Made by a program: the position numbers and the translations under genes
The notes under the pieces: model-generated
Told to the model about the DNA's origin: nothing
The model's input: the letters and a program-made list of their open reading frames with translations, nothing else
The model's database searches: none
DNA from: Brassica napus
Lineage: Eukaryota > Streptophyta > Magnoliopsida > Brassicales > Brassicaceae
NCBI RefSeq assembly: GCF_020379485.1
Contig: NC_063446.1
Coordinates: 16,441,525-16,505,524, forward strand
Direction: 5' to 3'
Length of the DNA: 64,000 nt
In this document: positions 52,561 to 63,145 of the stretch, piece after piece
How positions within the stretch are numbered: position 1 is the stretch's first letter
Layout of the letters: each line of letters opens with the position of its first letter

Positions 52561-53205
52561 TTCAGTCATGAATCATCTCACAGTCAATCATTGATTTCTC
52601 TCACCCAGCCATGACTGCCTTGGTCAAACATCATTGATGTGACTCTCAAAAGGTTGATCTTGATACCTCTTGTTCAATTTCTCTCTTCATTACCCGTCTT
52701 TGACCTTCCCATCATCATTGCCTTGACTGAGGAGAATCAGTCCATCGAACGAGGTCACATCTCTTAGCAATCATACACACTCTGGTTGCCACAGACCATA
52801 CCAAGACTTCACATACACGTCTTTCACTCATTGTTCATCAGTGTAACCACCGGTTGATCAGTTCTTCAACACGATCCTGTCGCATATAACTTGCAATAAC
52901 GACGCAACACTGTTGGAATCCCCATCATTTGACTAACACCATCTAACTTTGTCTCACGCTCAGTCATTGTTGGCCTTTCTCTCTGATTTATTTTCATTCC
53001 CGGTTCTGTATTATTTGTGTCTTGATACCCCTTTTTTATCCACGAAAATATGTATTAAAAGACAGTTAGACAGTTTCTTCTCATCCCCAACTTCCCATAA
53101 CCTTTCCCATCCAGAAGCAGTCGAATAATGATCTATCCTACTTCGGCCAACTGTCCATAACCGCTTAGTAACAGTTCTAGAATTCCACTAACTGTCAGTA
53201 ACAGT

Positions 53206-54419
53206 TTTTTTTTTTGAACAACCAAATACTTCATTAAGAGCTAAAGCCTAAAGCGGCAAGACAGAGTACGTGTTACAAGTTGCAAACTTAGCAATAAGAT
53301 CCGCAACAGAGTTTAGACGGCGAGGGATAAAGGAAAAATGCAGAAAAGAAAAGGTAGCTGATAGAGCCTCGATATCCAAATTGAGTCCATAGATCTCCAC
53401 CGGATGTATCTTCGAGGAAAGTGCGTTGATAAGCACTTGATTATCTGACTTCAAGCAGATTTTGGCGAACTGGAGTGTCTTTGCGTGGAGGAGAGCTTCC
53501 CTAACCGCGATCGCTTCCGCCATGAGGGGTGATGACACGTGCTGTTCTGTCGAGGAGCCCTGCCCGAGTTTAGTTCCTGCTGTATCGGAGAACCACCACC
53601 CACATCCCGCTGCTTTGGTATGTGAGGACCATGATGCATCTGAATGACATATCACCATGTCCACATTGTTAGTGGCACTTCTACGGGAGATAGGTTGAAG
53701 TGCACGGTGCTCTGGTTTCAGTGGTTGGGCGATTTGCCATTCTCTTGCTAGACGCACAGCCTTGCTTCCAATTTCAATCGCTGAGAGGTTAACATTCTCG
53801 AAGATGCGCGAGTTTCTAGCTGTCCATAAGCACCAGCAGAGCCAGGGGAATAGATCAATAGTGACTCCAGATGGTGGGAGACAGGATATACCTGGGGTGC
53901 TGGAGATTTCCATACTAAACGAGTCGAATCTTGAAGGGTCTATAGGCTCTGAAAGTGGGAGTGTCTCCCAGACTCTCCTCGTAAACTGACAGTGCAGAAA
54001 GAGATGTGCAGCTGTTTCCTCCTCCCCGCACCTCGTACAAACCACTGAGCTAGCTAGTAGCCCACGTCTTTGTAAGGTAGCTCCGAGCGGTAGGGCTCCC
54101 TGCATTACTTTCCACAGAAACACTTGGATCTTTGGAGCCGTTTTGGTAGCCCAAACATTTTTAATCCAGTTAAAAGCGTGAGCCGGATTGATTGGGTTCA
54201 AAGACCTATCCATCTCCACAGCTGAGTAGTATCCAGACTTCGTAGAGTAGTCTCCTGACTTTGTTGGAGTCCAGATCAGTTTATCCGCAGCGCCCATGGA
54301 GCTAGGTCTCATGCAGAGGATGTCAGTTGCCTGCACTGGGAAAAGCTCATGTACTTTCCGAGCATTCCATGTTGTTGTTCCTCGTAAGAAGAGGTCAGAG
54401 ACTACGAGGTCTCTCCAAT
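53206..54419 (-). mobile_element. LINE (non-LTR retrotransposon), 5'-truncated
   Basis: A poly(A) tail, seen as a T run at 53206-53216, lies at the 3' end of the minus-strand element. The same 9-10 bases AGTAACAGT(T) flank both ends (53197-53206 and 54420-54429), a target-primed insertion duplication. Only the ORF2 C-terminal part is present, typical of aborted reverse transcription. Confidence 0.9.
53248..54336 (-). pseudogene. LINE ORF2 C-terminal part: zf-RVT plus RNase H
   Basis: An open frame of 362 codons. 'DKLIWTPTKSGDYSTKSGYY' and 'CTRCGEEETAAHLFLHCQF' form the zinc-binding zf-RVT region; 'WLCWCLWTARNSRIFENV' follows. The RNase H-like domain comes next, with 'HSDASWSS', 'MAEAIAVREALLHA', 'LKSDNQVLINAL' and 'NSVADLIAKFA' carrying the expected acidic residues. 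There is no endonuclease or RT core, so it is only a tail of ORF2. The frame is still open, so the insertion is comparatively young. Confidence 0.9.
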
Positions 54420-54429
54420 AGTAACAGTT

Positions 54430-56156
54430 AAGTCATCCAATAGTCGCTCCAATAACCCCTTCATAACTTCTCTGGTAAACACTCCGGAAACCACCATAAT
54501 AACTGCTTCCATAATCGTTTCTGCCAAAACACCTATCAGTCAGTCCATGCAGTGGAATTAATTGATCAAGACGATAAACCCAACCATCTTGTCTGAATCC
54601 GACCAACATTTTCCTAACTCGACAAGCTCAAATGTCATGTATCTGACCACGCTTGTCCAAATCCGACCATTGATGTCCGAAATACCGCGTTGTTTGAATA
54701 ACTATATGTACACTTCCAAAATTCACTTATTTGATTGGTCCAGCATGATATGACCGAGCTTTGACAGGTTCTAAAACAGTCATATCTTACCCTCAATCAA
54801 ATCACAAGTGACTGATCCTAATAGATATTGATCCATATCATCTTCCACTTACGTCGGTGTTGGTTTATCCTTCATTGGATAGTTCTTCTCAGCATTTTCC
54901 AACCCTGGCCGGCTTGTCTGAATAGCCTAGTCAAATTTGTCCTTCAACTGATTCTGTTCATTTTTCGGAATGCGGACGCTATACCAACTATTAAGAATGA
55001 TTATATGTTGTAGCTTTTAAACAGTTTTTCAAATATTTCTTTGCAATTTATCTAGAGGAAATATAAATAAATAAACAAAGATAGTTAAATAGTAATTTGA
55101 TTGTTGTTTCCAAAAATAAGGTTTTTACGCTTTGCCTAAATATGTAAGCCCATGCCCATATTTATTATAGTCCATCATTTTCACAATTTATCAACTTGAC
55201 TAATGTCTCTGAAAATAAAATTTTAAAGTCTTTTGCTTTCAAAAATTTAATACTGGGTTTCATTTTTGAGATTTTTTTTTATAAATTCATTTATTGAGTT
55301 CATGATACAGTCGTAAAATTTCATGAAATCAATTTGGACAGTTGGTTGAAAATTAATTTCTGGTGACCATTAAAAAAAAAGAAATACATTCATACGGTAG
55401 TTCAACTTTGGTTTCAACAACTTACAGAGGAGTTTAAAATCTCCGTATAAAAAAACAAAAAAAAAAGTATGTAACTAAAAAAAAGAAAGTATGTAAGTAG
55501 ACTTGTAGAATATTAGATGCAAGTATTTTGATTTATATAATCTTCTTAGCATAAACGTGTCCAAATCCACATACGTTAAATTAACGAGGTTTACATGGGT
55601 AATGAAAGAAATAATTAATTAATATATATAATGAAAAGACCAATCTATTTATTGCTAATTAATTTTAAATTAGAAGTTCATCTAACTTAATAAAATATAC
55701 TATACCACATATTCAAACCTCAGTCGAAGTAAATTAAAATCATACTAAACCATATAAGTCTATTTCGATACTAAGTACCGAGCCAACTATAAATTTTATT
55801 TGCCAAGGCAAATCATATAAATTAACACACTTTCACATAAAATACTATTTAAAACCATATTAAACGGCATACATTTACCTCAGCAAGGAAATTAAAATCA
55901 TTCTAAACCATATAAGTCTAATTCGATCTTAAAGTTTTTGGCCAAATCAAACAATAAACATTAACACACTTTCCAGTATGTGAAGGCCACGCCAAAGCAT
56001 ACGATATGCTCAACTAATTCGTTCTAAATATCATTGTTCATATTCTACCACGCCATTAATAAATATCACATTGTTTTCACCCAAGTAAATCATTAATTCT
56101 GCAAACACTAAATAAAATCACGTTTTGTTTTTATTTATTTATACATGTAAGTCCTA
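54430..56156. other. Spacer, no gene seen
   Basis: 54430-55010 is less A+T-rich and resembles the 52560-53196 DNA on the other side of the LINE, the probable pre-insertion sequence. 55020-56150 is A+T-rich. No exon is supported. Confidence 0.4.
55715..55945 (+). repeat. Imperfect tandem duplication, about 160-bp period
   Basis: 'aattaaaatcatactaaaccatataagtc' type sequence at 55733-55765 recurs at 55889-55921, and 'attaacacactttc' recurs at 55820 and 55960. It is a diverged local duplication. Confidence 0.65.
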
Positions 56157-56161
56157 AAATT

Positions 56162-56647
56162 TGTTAGATTCGGGTTTAATTATGGGCTTCCGACTTAAAA
56201 CCAATTGGTGATTAGTGGATTGGCTCTAACTTTTTATATATTACTTAATGTCTCTTAGAATTCCCGATGTGGGATATATATCTCAAATACCCCTCTTCGA
56301 GATGATGGCTCTTATCGGCCAGAAATCTCGAAACTTTAGGACATTTATACTCGGTCGAGCGAGTTTAACACAACCTTTATACCCACTAAAGTTCCGAGAA
56401 TTCTAAGAGACATTAAATAATATATAAAGGGTTAGGATCAATGTACTAATCACCAATTGGTTTTAAGTTAGAAGCCGATAATTAAACTTGAATCGAACAT
56501 GGTATCAGAGCTCAGATCCTAAATACCCTAAACTCCTAATTAAAATTAAAAAAACTAAAAGTTAACCCTTCCGACCTGATATAAAAGGTCGTGATTAACA
56601 CCAATTGGTTTTAAGTTTGAAGCACGTAATTAAACCCGAATCTAACA
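56162..56647 (+). mobile_element. Short LTR-type element with palindromic LTR
   Basis: Flanked by the 5-bp duplication AAATT (56157-56161, 56648-56652). The 5' LTR (56162-56499, TGTTAGATT...CGAACA) is followed directly by the methionine-tRNA primer site TGGTATCAGAGC (56500-56511), about 80 bp of interior, and a shortened 3' copy ending 'CCCGAATCTAACA'. The 5' LTR is unusual in being a large inverted repeat: its first and last 110 or so bases are complementary ('CCAATTGGTGATTAGT' and its complement). It has no genes. Confidence 0.78.
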
Positions 56648-56652
56648 AAATT

Positions 56653-57420
56653 CTTAATATATAAATTACTGATACCATAACATATCCATAAAGGGATTCT
56701 TAGTTCTTAATAATATATTTTCCAATTTAATTTCCATCGCAAAACTAATAAAATAAATATGATATAATGAATATATGATACAAAGGCCCATTTTAAACAC
56801 ACAATAAATTATTGTATGAACGTTATATAATAAGTTTTGTAAATATATTAATAAACAGTTAGTTTTATGGTGACACCTATAAAATATATAACACTTTTTT
56901 TTTTTGAATAAAAGCTTAAAAATATATAACACTTAACATGAAAAAACAAATTAAAAACCAACATCCGCATGAATCAAGCTCTAGTTAGTTTTAAATTATA
57001 AGTACATAATAAACTAACTTTAACGTAGTATCAAAGCCACCCAATTGTTGTTAGGTTTAAGTTCATCTAAGTTATCAGTTTACATAGCCCTTTTTCAAAA
57101 AATGAAAAAAAAAAAGTTATCAGTTTACACAAAATTATATAGTTAGTGATGACAAGACGACTTTCTAGGACTCATTACATGGATTCGAATTCGGTCATGA
57201 GCGGACATCGTAAGAGGTTTCATGGGACCATGTTCCCATTTCAAAAGAAAATTGAGGTTTACAAAAAAGAAAGGAAAAATATTTCCATTCGATTTTCGTT
57301 TGCTACCACAGCAGTTACTGCTTAAATCTACATTATAATAGGGCAGTTGCATCACTCCTGATGCGACACATCAGCGATATGTGGGTTCCATTTTTAAAAA
57401 GTATGAAAAAAATGTCAAGT
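56653..57420. other. A+T-rich spacer, no gene seen
   Basis: No supported exon. A stray 'caccaattg' and 'ttaaattataagtacataataaac' stretch near 57000 may be debris of the preceding element family. Confidence 0.35.
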
Positions 57421-57423
57421 CTG

Positions 57424-57486
57424 TGACTCGAACCCGGGTTATTGAGATCTAAACAACAACATTTATACTACTGAACTAAAGAATTC
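57424..57486 (-). repeat. tRNA-like segment (Pol III A and B boxes)
   Basis: On the minus strand TAGTTCAGTAG fits the A box and GGTTCGAGTCA closely fits the B box. The same arrangement occurs in the MITEs at 16082 and 43902. GTGGGTTCC (about 57380) and GGGACCCACAC (about 57562) may be remains of terminal repeats. It is not a tRNA gene: no acceptor stem or full cloverleaf can be drawn. Confidence 0.5.
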
Positions 57487-57881
57487 TTTGTACATTGATG
57501 GCTGAAACAAATATATATTTATGAAGGTCGCAAACTTTTGCTTCTTCGGTTTTCTCTGTGGGACCCACACTTATTTATTTTATCTAATGATTTAATAAAT
57601 AATTTATAACTCACGTTTTGAAATGAGATTCGTTAAAAAAAAGTTCAATAAACCTCTTTGGTCTGTAAGCGTTCTCTTCAATGGAAGTTTAGGGCTTTCA
57701 ATTTTTAATCATCGGTTCATGAGTCATCTAAAAAACACAGATTGACTCTTTGAGTTTCATGAATCAGTTTTTCTTCTTTAGTCTCTACATCTTCCAATAT
57801 TTAATAAATTCATCATCAGTTATTTTATTTTGCCTGATAAATCATGATTGTGTGGTTTTTATTTTTTTTGGTCATCCTTAG

Positions 57882-58451
57882 CTTGCACCCTTTGATCTAA
57901 CCAAGAAGAAGAAGAAGACATTTGTCGTTCAGGATGCCATCGAGGACTCAACTAAGTCACACGGGAGACATACCAGTTGTTGTCTGATTGTTCAAGAAGA
58001 GTTTATGTGCTGTGAAACATATTTATTTCTTTTCATCAATTGCTTTGTTTAATCTTTTTTCCTGCAAATAATGATGGCTTTGACAGTTCATTACGGGAGC
58101 CAAGAAGTAAAAGAAGAAGAAGCCAGTGAGTGTTTGACATTTTCTGTTTTCCTGAGTTTTTTTTTCCATTCATTAAACTTAGATTTTGAAGATTATGTGC
58201 CTCACATTCTTTTTCTTTTGATGGTTGTTAGGTTGAATGAAGATCATTAAATAAAGAAAATGTCGATGCTCCTGAAGATTTGGAGGGTACTTTATATTTC
58301 TTTCTCTGATAATTCTATCGACATAAATTTGAACCTTAGAGAGGGTATATTGCAGAGCATCCTAATGATGAGGAAGAGGTGGAGGGAATTGATCTGCACC
58401 AGCAATGTTACCTGTGGGAGGGAAGTGACATGGATTACTTATATGACGAGG
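57882..58451 (+). pseudogene. Translation initiation factor eIF2-beta fragment
   Basis: Pieces of the acidic/lysine-rich N-terminal part of eIF2-beta occur in order. 'LAPFDLTKKKKKTFVVQD' (57882-57940) follows a CTTAG splice acceptor. 'TGAKK*KKKKPV' (about 58093-58130) contains a stop. 'ENVDAPEDLE' lies at about 58257-58286. 'GIDLHQQCYLWEGSDMDYLY' then 'DE' ends at a GTAAGC donor at 58452. eIF2-beta is part of the GTP-binding complex that brings initiator tRNA to the ribosome. The zinc-finger C-terminal half is missing, so this is a fragment. Introns between the pieces are retained, so the copy came from genomic DNA, not from mRNA. Confidence 0.8.
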
Positions 58452-59251
58452 TAAGCATATCATTAGATGGTTTGCGGTCCATCTTTGAGAGCCGTCTATT
58501 GTAAGTGTCTATCGTTTTGAAGTTGTACGACACTAAGATGTAAAGAATTACTAATCAAGATTACCTTACTAGCAGAGTTCTTTTGCACAGTTATTGTCAA
58601 TGGAATTAACACTGAAAATTGATGGTGCTATATTTCATGTTCCAAATGCTAACGCAAGCTCCAATGTTGATTCTCAGCTTTAACATGCCAAAATCACAAT
58701 GCAGTGGGTGTTGTAAAGTAATTCAGTAGGCACAAATGTTCAGTTGAAAAAAATTCTAAATTGTATTTATGCATCAAACTTATCATCCATAACATAATAA
58801 TATGCTTTTTCTTGTGCTAGGAACCGTTTGTAAATAAATGTCTTGGATGTATACGACTGCTTAGTTTGTTGCTTTTGACAGTGAAATCACTAAGCTTGCA
58901 ATGTGTCAGGACAGCAAAAGCATCTCAGCTGATGGTTAGCTTTACAATTTCGTTGGTTTCTTTTTTCTATTATGTTGGATGGATTATTTTAGCTAACAAA
59001 TATCGCAACAGAGCGCTGACAATAACTCTAATAGATTTGTATATACATTTAGAATTGGAAGTTTGGTGAGAACATGAACAAGTACTTCTGTCATGTTATT
59101 GGACAGTTATACGCCATTTCAAGAGAATTTATTTCTTATATTTCTCATAATCAGTAAGATTTTAACTGTTTTGTCTACTTTGCATTCATACTTCATTCTC
59201 CATCTAACTTCTCGTTGCTACTATATAATGATCAAGTCATTTTCTGCACAA

Positions 59252-59490
59252 ATAGGCAAGTGGGGATGTTACGTTGGGTGCTTGGTTTATTGGGCTTGGC
59301 TATACAAAGTCTGTTGTTACTCTAAAACTTTTACCTCATTTAACATTGATTCTGGTTCTTGGGAGAATTGCAGATTGTGAATGAAAGGCACAAGCAGGTA
59401 ACATATGTGTAGCTGCGTTCGACTCGACATGTAGCGGTATCTGCAGATCCGATGATCCCATTGTGGAGGTTAACATGCAATGTGTTGACC
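59252..59490 (+). pseudogene. GT31 beta-1,3-galactosyltransferase C-terminal fragment
   Basis: 'SGDVTLGAWFIGLGY' (about 59262-59308) is the conserved E/GDVxxGxW block of plant GT31 galactosyltransferases. After an intron-like or degraded stretch comes 'DCE*KAQAGNICVAAFDSTC' and 'SGICRSDDPI' (about 59374-59460), the cysteine-rich C-terminus, where the * replaces the usual Trp codon. These Golgi enzymes add galactose to arabinogalactan proteins. The rest of the protein is missing. Confidence 0.75.
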
Positions 59491-60395
59491 TGAAAATCAT
59501 TATTTGGAAGCTACATTTCGAGGCATTTCCTCAACATATAAATAGACCATAGACAGAATTTGATATTTATAATACTCAGTGATCATGTAGTCTGCAGAAA
59601 ACAATCCTTTTGCATATTCTATATGGAACCACGAGATATGTCCTTTGTTTGATGATTGTATTATGATAGCTACTAACATAGGAGATGACTAGAGAAAGAG
59701 AAATGAGTATGAAACTCTTATATGGGTAGCTTTTGTAAACACATTTGGGTTTATTAACAGTTGTGACAAGCAATTATGTTTATAATAAAGAAAACCCGCC
59801 GCAGCGTCAATAACAAATGCGCCTGTTTTTTGGTTGTTTGGGATTGAAATAGCTTATGGGTTTTCTAAATCAATATAATTGATTTGACTAAAGCTATCTT
59901 GGATGACAAAAAGAAGGATTGCAAGTTTAATAACTTCTACTTTAGACTTTAATTTCAACTAAATTATAATCAGTCTTTTATCCATATCATCTTAGTTATA
60001 ATCGTAAGGATTTATTAGAATAAATAAACAGTTTCAACAATATTTAATATGTGATTTAATAAACAAAAGAACATGTAGGATTTTTAGGATTTAAAGAGAT
60101 TGGAGACAATAGTTAGTGAATATGAAAGAATACAAAGCAGATGATGAAAAATGATTCGAGCAAATTAGTGGCAACACAGAGCTAAGCGAGATAAAAATAT
60201 CAATCAATAAAGAATGAAAGAAGAATAAGCAGGGTTAAGTTATTACACAAGTCAAAACTAAGACAAATCAAACGACAGAACGTGAAAACAAATGTAAACA
60301 AGACAAGAGGAGATGGTGAAGATAAAATGCATTGAAAAGTCAAATGCTAGATTAGTAAGCAAGAGACAAAAATAGATTAAAGTGCAAAAATTCTA

Positions 60396-60422
60396 CGCCT
60401 TGGCGCGGGTAACGATCCCTAG
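60396..60422 (+). mobile_element. Helitron-like 3' terminus
   Basis: A short hairpin (CGCC-TT-GGCG, 60396-60405), then 'CGGGTAACGATCC' and a CTAG end at 60419-60422 followed by T, match the 3' ends of plant Helitrons (hairpin, then CTRR, inserted before T). The 5' end (TC...) was not located. It may close an element that contains the eIF2-beta and GT31 fragments. Confidence 0.5.
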
Positions 60423-62300
60423 TCATTATAATATGGAAAGTACATTTGTCTATAATTAATTTTGTTGAAAATCCCCTATATATTAATCATGATGCATTAC
60501 AACATGTTTTCTCATGTGTCATCACTAAGATGATTCTTAGAATCTTTAGAAAATAAGTTGGTCCATATAAATATATATTATATTTTTTATTAAATTAACT
60601 AACAAATTGATTAATAGTATACAAAATAATATTCTTTATTTCTTTAAATAAAAGCTACGGAGTTACCTAATATGATTAACATATATATAACAATTAATGA
60701 TAAAAGAATAATACATATTTGATAACAATTTTGGTATCTTCTCTCTTTCTTGTTTATTTTCATATTAGTAAAAGAAATAAAACAATCACATTGTGTATAT
60801 AATCAAAAAAATTAGATCTTGTATTCTATGTTATACTTTGAATTTTTTTTAAATCACTATAAATTATTAAAAATTCTAAAATTTTCGCTTTAAAAAATTT
60901 GTGACCAATGGTTTAACTTTTTTTTGTTCAAGCAAGATACAAATATTCATAAATCGTATGAATATGAAGTCTCATTAATAGATATTATATAAATATATAT
61001 ATATATATATATTAATATCATTTAAATTAATTATGTACTATATAAAATATTTAAATATGATAATTTCGAAATTTCCAGTGAAAAATTATTGAAATCTTAA
61101 TATTTTAATTTTTAAATTTGTATTTAAAAATTTCATATTAAAATTTTTATGATTAACGGTTTAAATTTTTGTTACAACAAATATACAAATGTTAATAAAA
61201 TTATATTAGTATGAAGTGTCAATAATAAATATTTATATTAAAATATATTTTATATATATGCCAATATCACTAAATTTTAATTATATACCAAATAAAATAA
61301 ATAAAATGATTGTTTTGATTTATTTACCAAAAACATGATTGTAAATTTTATGTATACAAATTAATTTTTAAATTGGTAGTTTCTAATATGTTATTTGATC
61401 CTGACAATCTCAGAGATATACGTCTTCAAATCGAAGTGATATTTAATATTGAAAGCACTATATATATTATTTCATTCAGATTTAATAATTTAGTCTTGCT
61501 ATTTATTCCTAAAATTTTTTTAATGAAATATCATGACAAGATTCGAATCATCTCCTTTTGAGTTTGTTTGAAGAATGAGAGATTTGATCATTTCATATAA
61601 TATTTTTTCTCCATAATACTTTATCTAGCTATTATAATTGTAAGAGATTTCAACTATTTATTATAATTTTCTGGTTTATCATTTAATAAATCAAACAGTT
61701 CTTAATTTATATATAGTTTACATATACTAGATTGGTAAAGTATTATATTTTTTTATTAGTATACTCTTAAGTAACTAAACCTCAAAAGCGTAGGTTAATA
61801 AAATAAGTAATATGTTTTCTTTTTCTAGATTTAGATGATTTTTAGACCGAACTAGTGAATATATACTAGATATACATTTATATTTCGATTTTGCACTTGT
61901 ATTCTATAACAGCTTAATATTTACATTTGACCACCTATGAATAGAGTTTGCCGGTGATTTTTTTCATAAATTTGATTCTTAGATATGTATCTGGAGTGGA
62001 ACTAATATTTATAGATGTCCATCTTTTTAAAATTGACGCTTGTGTAATTCACCAAATTTATAGAAGAAGTTAAAAAAGAAACAAAGCTCATATCAATGAA
62101 ACAAAAATGAGAACGAAAGCACAATTTTATAGAGGTAGAAAATGAAATCACTTATGGAAAGTCAATAGTAAACAAATCGAGAAAACAAAACCTAATCTCA
62201 TTTCGTTATTTTACAATCGATGTTGCATATATGGTTTTTGTGATTTGTGTCAGCCGCAAAACTTAATTTCTTTTTTTGCATATGAAGTCTTAAAAATCAT
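60423..62300. other. A+T-rich spacer, no gene seen
   Basis: Very A+T-rich with a (TA)n tract at about 60990-61010 and many homopolymers. No exon, RNA gene or transposon end is recognised. Confidence 0.45.
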
Positions 62301-62319
62301 TTAAATGAGTGATACATTA

Positions 62320-62850
62320 GGCCTGGACCGAAGTACCTACCTAAACCCGAACCAGAAAAACCAAAACCGGATTCGAACCGTTATACAAAAATATCAAAAC
62401 GGAACTTATGAGCTTAGTACTTTGGGGTTTGGTTATAATCCGAACCGAACCAAAATCCGAAGATATCCAAAATTAGTATTATATGTTTTTTTAATATATG
62501 TTAAGGTAATTTAGATATTTTATAGTATTCGAAAGATTTTTGAATTTTGTTTTATTTTTTATTTTGAATATCTTTTAGTTAGTATAGATAGTTTAACTAA
62601 TTTTAAATTAGATTTATGAATAATTTAAATATTTGAAATTTTTTGTCATTGTTGAGGTTTTAAAATATATATTTTGGGACGATTTCATATACGGGTTACA
62701 ATCTGATCCGAACTAAATCCGGAAGGAACCGAACCGAACCCAGCTTGATAATTAGTAAAACCCGAATGGGACATATGAGCATAATATAGAAAATCTGAAA
62801 ATCTTAATCGATCGAACCGACACCGACGGGGCCCCAAACTCCTAGACCAT
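62320..62850. mobile_element. Third member of the CCGAAC-rich TAGGCC MITE family (degraded)
   Basis: The left part starts 'TTAGGCCTGGACCGAAG' (about 62318) and has 'cccgaaccag' and 'ccgaaccgaaccaaa' repeats. The right part has 'gaaccgaaccgaaccc' (about 62727) and 'gatcgaaccgacaccg' (about 62812). Arrangement and wording match the copy at 12013. The right terminal repeat and target duplication are not clear. Confidence 0.6.
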
Positions 62851-62949
62851 GATATAGTTAAGATTGTAGTGTTTCAAAATTTTAAAACTATTTAATAAAC
62901 AAACATTAGTATAAAAAACTAGTTAATGAATAAACATTAGTATAAAAAT

Positions 62950-62978
62950 TCACTCCGCGCATGCGCGTGAGTTATCAT
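62950..62978 (+). repeat. Helitron-like hairpin end, interrupted
   Basis: 'ctccgcgcatgcgcgtgag' forms a CGCGCATGCGCG hairpin followed by 'ttatcatct', like Brassicaceae Helitron tails. The expected CTRR end is replaced by the T run of the adjacent LINE tail. Confidence 0.4.
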
Positions 62979-63145
62979 CTTTTTTTTTTTACAACAACAA
63001 ATAGACTCATGTAGGCTCTGAAAACTAAAAAGGTTGCTCCGCATCCATATGGACAACGAAAGACAGCTGTCTCCTGGCACCCCGTGCTAGGCTATCCGCC
63101 TTTTTATTTTGCGTCCGCGAGATATGAATGATCTGTGAGCTGTGA
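62979..63145 (-). pseudogene. LINE 3' end with poly(A)
   Basis: The minus strand reads 'SRTQNKKADSLARGARRQLS' then 'FVVHMDAEQPF' and a stop, the last part of the LINE RNase H domain, then a short 3' UTR and an A run (T run 62980-62990). It is strongly 5'-truncated. Its sequence is a different LINE lineage from the 53206 element. Confidence 0.75.

Noticed and set aside
53451..53989. Plus-strand frames inside the LINE
   Set aside because: The minus strand holds a 362-codon frame with zf-RVT and RNase H motifs; the others are shadows.
57424..57486. Possible minus-strand tRNA gene
   Set aside because: It has B-box-like GGTTCGAGTC and an A box, but no pairing acceptor arms.
58866..58935. Possible exon 'FDSEITKLAMCQDSKSISADG'-like stretch
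   Set aside because: Has CAG and GT borders and lies between the eIF2-beta and GT31 fragments, but I could not assign it to a family.
62320..62514. 69-codon frame beginning MSDTLGLDRSTYLNPNQ
   Set aside because: Translation of the left arm of a CCGAAC-rich MITE.
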